Below are positions 1-5,711 of a DNA stretch of 10,421 nucleotides, piece by piece. The position numbers were made by a program, and so were the translations under genes. This DNA is from CAJXZP01 sp964195485 (GTDB lineage: Bacteria; Bacteroidota; Bacteroidia; Flavobacteriales_G; Salibacteraceae), in the NCBI GenBank assembly GCA_964195485.1, contig CAXMPG010000157.1:1-10421 (forward strand), written 5' to 3'. Below the pieces are notes generated by a model. The model was given only the letters and a program-made list of their open reading frames with translations. It was not told the DNA's origin and searched no databases. The number at the start of each line of letters is the position of its first letter. The first letter of the stretch is position 1.

Positions 1-405
1 TCCACGTCCCGTAATCCAACCATCTGTATGTGATTTTGAAAACTCCTCGGTCCGCGAAACACATTCTGCCCAATTTTTTGTGCCCACCAAATTAACGGTT
101 TGCAAACTCAATCCGTACCCTACGAAATGACAGTGTCCATCAATAAAACCAGGGTAAACAAATTGTTTCCGCGCATTAATAGTCTGTGTACTTTGGTACT
201 TGTTCATGATTTCATGCTCCGGACCGACAGCAACAATTTTACCCTCTTGAACAGCTAAAGCCTCTTTCGTTGAAAAAGCATCATCTACCGTGTAAATAGT
301 AGCATTATGGATAATCAAATCCACTTTTTGCTTTTGTAACCCATCACATGAATAAAAAACACTCCCAATTATTACTATTCCAATCCAATAAACAAACATT
401 CTCAT
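1..405 (-). CDS. Amidohydrolase, YtcJ/Amidohydro_3 type, lipoprotein (N-terminal part)
   Basis: The reverse strand is open from an ATG at 405 to the left edge, giving 135 residues of a longer protein. Residues 1-20 form a short basic start, a hydrophobic stretch and a cysteine (C20, preceded by Phe-Tyr-Ser), which looks like a lipoprotein signal although the lipobox is not canonical. Then come the beta-sandwich strands typical of metal-dependent amidohydrolases (VDLIIHNATIYTVD, LAVQEGKIVAVG) and the metal-binding motif PGFIDGHCHF with H91 and H93. The family hydrolyses amide or related bonds at a metal centre; YtcJ-like members are normally over 500 residues, so most of the catalytic domain lies outside the window and the substrate cannot be stated. 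The start is supported by an AAAGGGAG stretch just upstream, unusual among the genes here, and by a TATTTTTG box (427-434). An alternative ATG two codons downstream (399) would make little difference. It is divergent from the small gene at 536. Confidence 0.88.
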   Translation of the reverse strand, partial: MRMFVYWIGIVIIGSVFYSCDGLQKQKVDLIIHNATIYTVDDAFSTKEALAVQEGKIVAVGPEHEIMNKYQSTQTINARKQFVYPGFIDGHCHFVGYGLSLQTVNLVGTKNWAECVSRTEEFSKSHTDGWITGRG

Positions 406-426
406 AAGCTCCCTTTTTATTCCATT

Positions 427-434
427 CAAAAATA
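427..434 (-). promoter_or_regulatory. Putative Bacteroidota -7 box for the amidohydrolase
   Basis: On the minus strand this reads TATTTTTG, matching the TAnnTTTG consensus of the Bacteroidota primary sigma factor. It lies about 21 bases from the ATG at 405. I found no TTG at the proper -33 distance, so it is a half-supported promoter. Confidence 0.4.
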
Positions 435-535
435 ACCTAAACGACATTGAAATAATTGAAATTTCACGGAATACCATTAGGTAAATAACCTCATCAATGC
501 GTTTCATTTGTACCGAACTTATAAAACTACAAATT

Positions 536-841
536 ATGAACGCTAGATTTTTTTATGCACCGCCCATTTTCTCCAGTATTCCTAAAGTCTTTGTATTAAC
601 AGAAGATTTAACCCTCTATTCTGAAATAAGAGAAAACGCTCTAGTGCAGGTGGAAAAAATAACGGTTTCAAGCTTTTCAAATTTCAAAACTGCCGAACAT
701 GAAAACGAGGATTACCCTATATTACTTGAGATTAAGAGAAGTGAAGCCATTAAAATGCCTTTAAACATTCAAGCAAATTGGATAGAACGATACCTAACAA
801 GTAAGAGTGTATTTAACAATTCACAAGCTAAACAAGCCTAA
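536..841 (+). CDS. Small protein of unknown function (101 residues)
   Basis: I do not recognise this protein. It starts MNARFFYAPPIF and is mixed charged and hydrophobic, with no signal peptide, no convincing membrane segment, no cysteine in the mature reading and no known motif; it looks like a small soluble alpha/beta protein. An in-frame ATG at 497 would add 13 residues (114 in all). I prefer 536 because an A/T-rich, A-containing leader (ACTACAAATT) precedes it, as is usual for Bacteroidota starts, and because a near match to the -7 box (TTCATTTG, about 511-518) would exclude the upstream ATG from the transcript; this choice is uncertain. The stop codon is followed 15 bases later by a perfect intrinsic terminator (857-890), which supports a real, separately transcribed gene. 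It is divergent from the amidohydrolase and upstream of the DUF2157-like pair on the same strand. Confidence 0.7.
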   Translation: MNARFFYAPPIFSSIPKVFVLTEDLTLYSEIRENALVQVEKITVSSFSNFKTAEHENEDYPILLEIKRSEAIKMPLNIQANWIERYLTSKSVFNNSQAKQA

Positions 842-856
842 TTTACATCACCACTA

Positions 857-890
857 AACAAAAAAGGAGTCGATTCACTCCTTTTTTGTT
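857..890 (+). terminator. Rho-independent terminator after the small gene
   Basis: A perfect 14-base-pair stem (857-870 with 877-890) encloses a six-base loop, CGATTC. The right arm ends in CCTTTTTTGTT, so the A-tract/T-tract structure can work on either strand. It lies 15 bases past the stop at 841 and separates this gene from the membrane-protein pair that starts at 937. Confidence 0.9.
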
Positions 891-917
891 GTATCCTAAT
901 TTAAATAACTACTTTAG
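889..917 (+). promoter_or_regulatory. Putative promoter of the DUF2157-like pair
   Basis: TTG at 889-891 and TACTTTAG at 910-917 are 18 bases apart, close to the Bacteroidota TTTG / TAnnTTTG pattern with one mismatch in the -7 box. The predicted transcript would begin about a dozen bases before the ATG at 937. The -33 element overlaps the last bases of the terminator stem. Confidence 0.4.
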
Positions 918-936
918 GCTTCAATCAAATCAATAA

Positions 937-1902
937 ATGAAGTCAACACATCAAAAGCTACATGAGGATGGAATTCTAACTAAAAATCAATTTGATTATT
1001 TAGAAAAAATAGATGCCCACCAAATAGTATCCGTTTACTTTGAGTTACGCTCCTTGCTGTACATCGGTGTACTTTTGTTAACCACCGGAATCGGACTTAT
1101 CATATATATGAACATGGGTCAAATAGCGCACTTAGCGCTAATCTCCGTCATGATAATTTTAGAAGGTTTTGTCTTTTGGTATATTCATAAACATGCACTT
1201 CCCTATGCTAACATCGAACAAAAATCGCCCACACCTTACTTTGACTACGCCCTTCTATTTGGGGCATTGTTAGTTATTTCTATTTTCTCCTACATCCTTA
1301 TTCAATATGATTTACTGGAGTCGTTTATAGAATGGTCTTCTTTAATAAGTGCCATTATTTTTTTCTTCCTCGCATTTCGATACGACCATAGAGGCGTTTT
1401 AGCATTGGGAATTACCGCATTTTCTGCCTTTTGGGGATTAAGCGTAAGTCCGGTTGAATGGACTCAATTTGATTTTATAGATATGGGAGCGTTACACCAT
1501 ACTGGAATTGGTATAGGATTACTTTTATTTCTTACTGGAACAGCATTAAAGTTCAAAAACATCAAAACCCATTTTGCTTTCACCTTCCAGAATTTTGGAC
1601 TGATTTTATTCTTTATAAGTATTACCAGCGCCTTGTTTGAAGGTTACAATTGGGGATTCTATGCGTGGGGCTCTGTTCTGATTAGCCTATTAGTTACCAT
1701 AGCATCTTGGAAAAAACAGGAATACCTGTTTTTCGTATATAGCGCAATTGCAGGCTACATTGCATTTACCCGTTTACTTGTGGAGATTGCTGATGACGCC
1801 CCTTTCCAATTATGGTTTTTATACATTATGGTTTCCATGGGAGGACTCGTTTTTATGGTAGAACGAATAATTAGTCGCAAACGTAAAAACCGACCAGTAT
1901 GA
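937..1902 (+). CDS. DUF2157-like multi-pass membrane protein
   Basis: The 321-residue product has a short cytosolic-looking N-terminus (about residues 1-37, with H9-x2-G-I-x4-Q-F19) followed by roughly nine or ten hydrophobic segments, for example about 38-59, 63-84 and 100-124, ending in a basic tail (ERIISRKRKNRP). This layout, a short helical head carrying a 'G-I-L-T' motif and then a string of transmembrane helices, is that of DUF2157-domain predicted membrane proteins, whose function is unknown. No catalytic motif is visible. No Shine-Dalgarno sequence precedes the ATG, as is normal in this phylum. Its last codons overlap the start of the next gene by four bases (ATGA at 1899-1902), so the two are almost certainly translated together. 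The family assignment rests on remembered features, not on a search. Confidence 0.75.
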   Translation: MKSTHQKLHEDGILTKNQFDYLEKIDAHQIVSVYFELRSLLYIGVLLLTTGIGLIIYMNMGQIAHLALISVMIILEGFVFWYIHKHALPYANIEQKSPTPYFDYALLFGALLVISIFSYILIQYDLLESFIEWSSLISAIIFFFLAFRYDHRGVLALGITAFSAFWGLSVSPVEWTQFDFIDMGALHHTGIGIGLLLFLTGTALKFKNIKTHFAFTFQNFGLILFFISITSALFEGYNWGFYAWGSVLISLLVTIASWKKQEYLFFVYSAIAGYIAFTRLLVEIADDAPFQLWFLYIMVSMGGLVFMVERIISRKRKNRPV

Positions 1903-3071
1903 TAGCGTATAACAAAGAAGAGCTAGAAAAGCTAGAGGTGATTAACGAGGCTGAGAAATGGCACAAATCAGGAATCATTGATGATGCGCAATTCGAAAAT
2001 ATTCAATCACAATACGAATCCAACTTATATCATCCTCCCTTTTGGCTACGCGTAATTTTATTTATTGCAACCATTGTTGGTGTATACGCTACACTTGGTC
2101 TTTTTGGGACTTTAATGATTAGTGGGTTTAGAAACCTAGAAGAAGTTATTCGGGTTATTTTGGTGGCTATCGGGGTAGGTAGTTTTTTATACTTAGAAGC
2201 CATAGCTATCAAAACCAAACATCACTACAAATCAGGCGTTACAGAGGCTCTTCTATACATGGGTATTTCTAATGGTTTAATGGGTGTGTTTGGATTTGAT
2301 TTAAACGAGTATTTCTATGCCTTTCTAATTTTACTAGTGGGAGTTATTGCAGCTGTTAGATACTTGAACTTGCTCGGAGTTGTTACCGCAGTAAGTGCGG
2401 TTGCATTCTTTGTTTTTACGGGCTTATACGACTTAGGCGGTATTTTAAAGTCCACTATTCCGTTTGCATTTATTATCGTTTTCAGTACGGGATATATGAT
2501 AAGCCAGCGCTTTCAAGAAACTAAAAACTTCCCCTTCTATAAAGACGTCTTTATTATACTGGATGTTCTGTTTTTAGTTTTAGTATTTGCTGGAGGAAAT
2601 TATTTTGTAGTTCGAGAGCTTAGCTTTGAAATGATGGGGCTGAATTTGGTAGATGGCGAAGACATTCCTTTTGGATGGTTATTTCATATCACCACAGCTG
2701 TCATTCCATTAATCTATTTGTATTTTGGTATTAAAAACAAAAAGCCTTTACTACTTCGTGTGGCTTTGCTACTCTTATTCGCGAGTGTTATCACCTTTAA
2801 ATATTACTACAGTACTGGACATCCAGAAATTTCGCTCACCATTGCGGGAGCATTCATTTTAGGTATTACCATCTGGACTCTTAATTTCTTAAAGACCTCC
2901 AGAAATGGATTTACCAGAGAAAAATTACTTTCCGATAAATGGGATAACATTAATGCCGAAAGCATTTTAGTTTCTTCTACACTAGGTGGAAACGCCATTC
3001 CTACTGAAGCTGCTTCTACTGATTTTGGTGGAGGTGAATTTGGTGGTGGCGGAGCTGGTGGTGAGTTTTAG
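1899..3071 (+). CDS. DUF2157-like membrane protein with Gly-rich C-terminal tail
   Basis: This 390-residue protein is the second member of an overlapping pair. Its charged, helical N-terminus (about 1-45) carries H22-x2-G-I-x4-Q-F32, the same spaced residues as in the upstream protein (H9 to F19), which suggests a shared head domain. About nine hydrophobic segments follow from residue 49 to about 330. Then comes a polar stretch (FTREKLLSDKWDNINAES) and a tail ending DFGGGEFGGGGAGGEF (residues 375-390). Gly-rich ends of this kind also occur on TPM-domain and DUF2207 membrane proteins, an analogy that does not give a function. In other bacteria DUF2157 genes commonly sit beside DUF4401 and GDYXXLXY genes; this protein may occupy the DUF4401-like position, but I cannot confirm that. 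Translation is likely coupled through the ATGA overlap. Confidence 0.7.
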   Translation: MIAYNKEELEKLEVINEAEKWHKSGIIDDAQFENIQSQYESNLYHPPFWLRVILFIATIVGVYATLGLFGTLMISGFRNLEEVIRVILVAIGVGSFLYLEAIAIKTKHHYKSGVTEALLYMGISNGLMGVFGFDLNEYFYAFLILLVGVIAAVRYLNLLGVVTAVSAVAFFVFTGLYDLGGILKSTIPFAFIIVFSTGYMISQRFQETKNFPFYKDVFIILDVLFLVLVFAGGNYFVVRELSFEMMGLNLVDGEDIPFGWLFHITTAVIPLIYLYFGIKNKKPLLLRVALLLLFASVITFKYYYSTGHPEISLTIAGAFILGITIWTLNFLKTSRNGFTREKLLSDKWDNINAESILVSSTLGGNAIPTEAASTDFGGGEFGGGGAGGEF

Positions 3072-3095
3072 AGGTGAATTAATCTTCTAAAACTC
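3063..3095. terminator. Hairpin at the convergent junction, possible shared terminator
   Basis: GAGTTTTAGA (3063-3072) and TCTAAAACTC (3086-3095) form a perfect 10-base-pair stem with a 13-base loop. The left arm contains the stop codon of the plus-strand gene and the right arm ends one base before the stop codon of the minus-strand gene. Neither side has a clear T-run, so it is not a classical intrinsic terminator, but its position between converging genes suggests it ends transcription or protects both 3' ends. Confidence 0.45.
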
Positions 3096-3404
3096 TTAAT
3101 TAGCTCTATTCTTTACTTTCGGATGCATAAACCACATATAAAAAGGTACGGAAATAGCCTGAAAGGGATAGAGTAATACCAATGTCCAAATAATCTTATA
3201 CGCAACAGTTTTCGTTTTTATACGCCAAACTTGGCTGATAACAACAATAGCTCCTAGCAGCATCGCAATTGCCAAGTAATTATAAAATTGCTCAAACAAC
3301 ATATTATACTCCTGTAATTCCCTATTTACAAACGACTGAAATGGGTAAATCAAAAGGTTCGGTATAGCTATGATGGTAATAAATATTTTAATCAGGTTAT
3401 TCAT
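3096..3404 (-). CDS. Small membrane protein downstream of pssA (102 residues)
   Basis: I do not recognise the family. Three hydrophobic segments are visible (about residues 4-22, 43-60 and 70-92), and the protein ends in a basic, polar tail (HPKVKNRAN). The motif YPFQ occurs twice, at residues 20-23 and 79-82, at the ends of the first and third segments, hinting at internal symmetry. The start is an ATG only nine bases after the pssA stop codon, on the same strand, so the gene is almost certainly on the pssA transcript and probably acts in the same membrane. A role in phospholipid metabolism is inferred only from this placement. Confidence 0.75.
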   Translation of the reverse strand: MNNLIKIFITIIAIPNLLIYPFQSFVNRELQEYNMLFEQFYNYLAIAMLLGAIVVISQVWRIKTKTVAYKIIWTLVLLYPFQAISVPFYMWFMHPKVKNRAN

Positions 3405-3413
3405 CTAATCATA

Positions 3414-4271
3414 CTATGCACTTCTCCTCATTAAAAAATGAACCCCTAAACTATACACCATGTATAAAAGAACAATTAACGGAATAACCGCATAATCCAA
3501 GTATGGAAATCCTGGTATTCTAATCCAGTACGGTAAAAATGTAACAAGAACTAATACCGCTACCAGAATTAAAAATATGTACCGGTGTTTGTTACCTCCC
3601 CAACTCATTTCTTTGAACTTGAAATTGAGCATCGTAACGGGTGCTACCATCATAATAGATAGAAAAACACTCATGAAGATATACCAATTAGGGTTAAATA
3701 GGTTGTACACTAAATGAAAGTCAAATGCACTCCAATGTTCCATCTTGACTAAGCTAGCTAGTTGAGTATCATCTAACGGATAATACATATTGACGTTGTA
3801 CTGCACAGATAAAATCAAAGAAAACGAAGCTACAAACAATGCTGCAGCTGGACTAGGGACACCAATAAATGAATCGGATTGGTTCTCATCAATGTTGAAC
3901 TGAGCCAATCTCAATGCCGCAAATAAGCCGTACAGAAACCCAGAAAACTCGAGCGCTACATGTAACATTGGGCGTTCATCAATAGGAATAAAATACTCGC
4001 CAAAACCAATCGTAATATATTGATAGAGCATGATAGCGGGTAGAACACCAAACGTTACCATATCGGCTAATGAATCCAATTGTTTCCCAAATTCTCCGCT
4101 TACACCCAAAGCTCTGGCCGCTAAACCGTCAAAGAAATCAAGTACCGCAGCAAGGACCATACAAATGGCAGCACCCAACATATTGGTTTGAAAAGTCAAT
4201 ACAATTCCAATAATTCCGAACGCAAGATTGCCAAGGGTAATACTATTTGGTACAGCTGCTTTAATATTCAT
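3414..4271 (-). CDS. pssA: Phosphatidylserine synthase (CDP-diacylglycerol--serine O-phosphatidyltransferase)
   Basis: The 285-residue membrane enzyme joins L-serine to CDP-diacylglycerol, releasing CMP and giving phosphatidylserine, the precursor of phosphatidylethanolamine. The full CDP-alcohol phosphatidyltransferase signature is present: D45, D48-G49, A52-R53, G62, D66 and D70, spaced as DxxDGxxAR-x8-G-x3-D-x3-D, with the metal-binding aspartates intact. The N-terminus (VPNSITLGNLAFG) is typical of PssA rather than of phosphatidylglycerophosphate synthase. About seven or eight transmembrane helices can be drawn, and an extended loop separates the middle ones (about residues 150-190), making it longer than Bacillus-type PssA. 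It starts at an ATG four bases from a TATCTTTG box, has no ribosome binding site, and is followed by the 102-residue membrane protein. The terminator at 4398-4431 separates it from odhAB. Confidence 0.93.
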   Translation of the reverse strand: MNIKAAVPNSITLGNLAFGIIGIVLTFQTNMLGAAICMVLAAVLDFFDGLAARALGVSGEFGKQLDSLADMVTFGVLPAIMLYQYITIGFGEYFIPIDERPMLHVALEFSGFLYGLFAALRLAQFNIDENQSDSFIGVPSPAAALFVASFSLILSVQYNVNMYYPLDDTQLASLVKMEHWSAFDFHLVYNLFNPNWYIFMSVFLSIMMVAPVTMLNFKFKEMSWGGNKHRYIFLILVAVLVLVTFLPYWIRIPGFPYLDYAVIPLIVLLYMVYSLGVHFLMRRSA

Positions 4272-4275
4272 AGAG

Positions 4276-4283
4276 CAAAGATA
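4276..4283 (-). promoter_or_regulatory. Putative -7 box of pssA, very close to the start codon
   Basis: The minus strand reads TATCTTTG, an exact match to TAnnTTTG. Only four bases separate it from the ATG at 4271, so a transcript from here would have almost no leader. No good TTG lies at the -33 spacing. Confidence 0.5.
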
Positions 4284-4289
4284 GTTTTC

Positions 4290-4320
4290 AAGTCGGAAGA
4301 AGAAAGTTGGAGGACGGGAG
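4290..4320 (+). repeat. Degenerate AGTCGGAAG-type repeat remnant
   Basis: A purine-rich stretch with repeated GTCGGA / GTTGGA / GACGGG units. A similar sequence (AGAAGTCGGGAGACCGATGA) lies on the opposite strand at 4455-4474. I remember comparable GTCGGAA-type short repeats from intergenic regions of Bacteroidota; here only fragments remain. Confidence 0.35.
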
Positions 4321-4397
4321 ATTTTATGTTCTTATATTATCCACTTTCCACGTAAACAACCCGAAGAAGCGTAAAATTCGCAAAGAGTTATACCTAC

Positions 4398-4431
4398 AAA
4401 AAAAAGAGTAGCTTCTTTCGAAACTACTCTT
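4398..4431 (-). terminator. Intrinsic terminator of odhAB
   Basis: On the minus strand AAGAGTAG and CTACTCTT (4424-4431 and 4404-4411) form an eight-base-pair stem around a 12-base loop, followed directly by a run of T residues (complement of the A-run 4398-4405). It lies about 50 bases past the odhB stop and upstream of pssA, so the two units are transcribed separately. Confidence 0.8.
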
Positions 4432-4454
4432 CCATTTTATTCTTATAATTTCTG

Positions 4455-4474
4455 TCATCGGTCTCCCGACTTCT
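4455..4474 (-). repeat. Second AGTCGG-type repeat remnant, opposite orientation
   Basis: The minus strand reads AGAAGTCGGGAGACCGATGA just after the odhB stop. AAGTCGG here and at 4290-4296 form a 7-base inverted pair about 170 bases apart, flanking the odhB terminator. Confidence 0.3.
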
Positions 4475-4479
4475 AGCTT

Positions 4480-5709
4480 TTACAACCCTAATAAAACCTC
4501 TACCGGTTCTTTACCACCAAAGATTAATTTAGTTGGATTTTCAAGCATTTCTTTTACTGTTTTCAAGAACCCTACAGAGTCTTTTCCGTCAATAACTCTA
4601 TGATCATAACTCAAGGCTACATACATAATTGGACGAATCTCTACTTTGCCATCAATAGCTACCGGACGCTCTACAATATTGTGCATTCCAAGAATAGCAC
4701 TTTGTGGAGGGTTGATAATTGGCGTACTTAGCATAGATCCAAAAACACCGCCATTAGTAATGGTAAATGTTCCACCGGTCATTTCTTCAATGCTCAATTT
4801 CCCATCGCGTGCTTTGAGTGCTAAACGTTTTACTTCCGCTTCAATTTCCGCTAAACTCATGGTTTCCGCACTTCTAATTACTGGAACCATTAATCCTTTG
4901 GGAGCCGAAACAGCAATAGCAATATCTGCGTAATTGAAAGAAATCATATCGTCTCCGTCAATCATTGCATTTACATTCGGATACAAGGTTAACGCCTCCG
5001 CACATGCTTTTGTAAAGAATGACATAAAGCCTAGTCCTACCCCATGTTTATCACCAAATGCTTTTTTGTATTTCTTACGTAAATCCATGATAGGCTTCAT
5101 ATCTACTTCGTTAAAAGTAGTCAACATAGCCGTTTCATTCTTCACAGAAACTAAGCGCTTAGCTAACTTTCTACGAAGCATACTCATTTTCTTACGCTCT
5201 TCGTTTCTTTCGCCAGTAGGGGTATAAATAGTCGCTGAATCAATACCTCCTGATAGGAACATATCTACATCATCACGCACAATTTTACCGTTACTTCCGC
5301 TTGGATTTACCTTTACGGGGTTCACTTCATTCTGTTTCATCACCTCTTTTGCAAGGGGTGTTGCTTTCACATTTGAAACAGGATCCGCTACTACTTTTGC
5401 AGGTGTTTTATCTTCTACCACCGCGTCTACGGTTACAGCAGATTCGCCAGAGACAAAACCTTCTGGTTTTTTAGCATCGGTATCAATGATACAAACTACC
5501 TGACCTACTTGAACGGCATCACCATCTTCTGCCATAAGAGTAATTACTCCTGAAGCTTCTGCCGGCAATTCTAAAGTTGCTTTATCTGAATCTATCTCAG
5601 CGATGATTTGGTCTGTTTCAACGTAATCTCCTGATTCTACTAACCATTGAGCAATTTCCACTTCGGTAATTGACTCCCCTGGACTAGGTATTTTCATTTC
5701 CAAACTCAT
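4480..5709 (-). CDS. odhB: 2-oxoglutarate dehydrogenase E2, dihydrolipoamide succinyltransferase
   Basis: This 409-residue protein transfers the succinyl group from E1 to coenzyme A on a lipoyl arm and forms the core of the complex. In order: an N-terminal lipoyl domain (about 3-77) with the lipoylated K43 in the EIDSDKATLEL motif; a flexible linker rich in Val, Ala and Pro (about 79-115); a peripheral subunit-binding domain (about 116-152, ATPLAKEVMK to GKIVRDDVD) that docks E1 or E3; and the acyltransferase domain (about 178-409) with H370 and D374 in SYDHRVIDG. The following GKDSVGFL matches succinyl-specific E2 (SucB type) rather than acetyl-specific E2. Length fits the family. The ATG is two bases after the odhA stop codon, so translation is likely coupled. 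A terminator follows at 4398-4431. Also named sucB. The E3 gene is not in the window. Confidence 0.97.
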   Translation of the reverse strand: MSLEMKIPSPGESITEVEIAQWLVESGDYVETDQIIAEIDSDKATLELPAEASGVITLMAEDGDAVQVGQVVCIIDTDAKKPEGFVSGESAVTVDAVVEDKTPAKVVADPVSNVKATPLAKEVMKQNEVNPVKVNPSGSNGKIVRDDVDMFLSGGIDSATIYTPTGERNEERKKMSMLRRKLAKRLVSVKNETAMLTTFNEVDMKPIMDLRKKYKKAFGDKHGVGLGFMSFFTKACAEALTLYPNVNAMIDGDDMISFNYADIAIAVSAPKGLMVPVIRSAETMSLAEIEAEVKRLALKARDGKLSIEEMTGGTFTITNGGVFGSMLSTPIINPPQSAILGMHNIVERPVAIDGKVEIRPIMYVALSYDHRVIDGKDSVGFLKTVKEMLENPTKLIFGGKEPVEVLLGL

Positions 5710-5711
5710 AT

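Noticed and set aside
2030..2218. Minus-strand open frame inside the second membrane-protein gene
   Set aside because: It is a shadow of the plus-strand coding sequence; the same holds for the minus-strand frame at 2807-2998.
4646..5227. Two adjacent plus-strand open frames opposite odhB
   Set aside because: They lie wholly antisense to the well-supported odhB gene, and their translations are low-complexity with no recognisable features.
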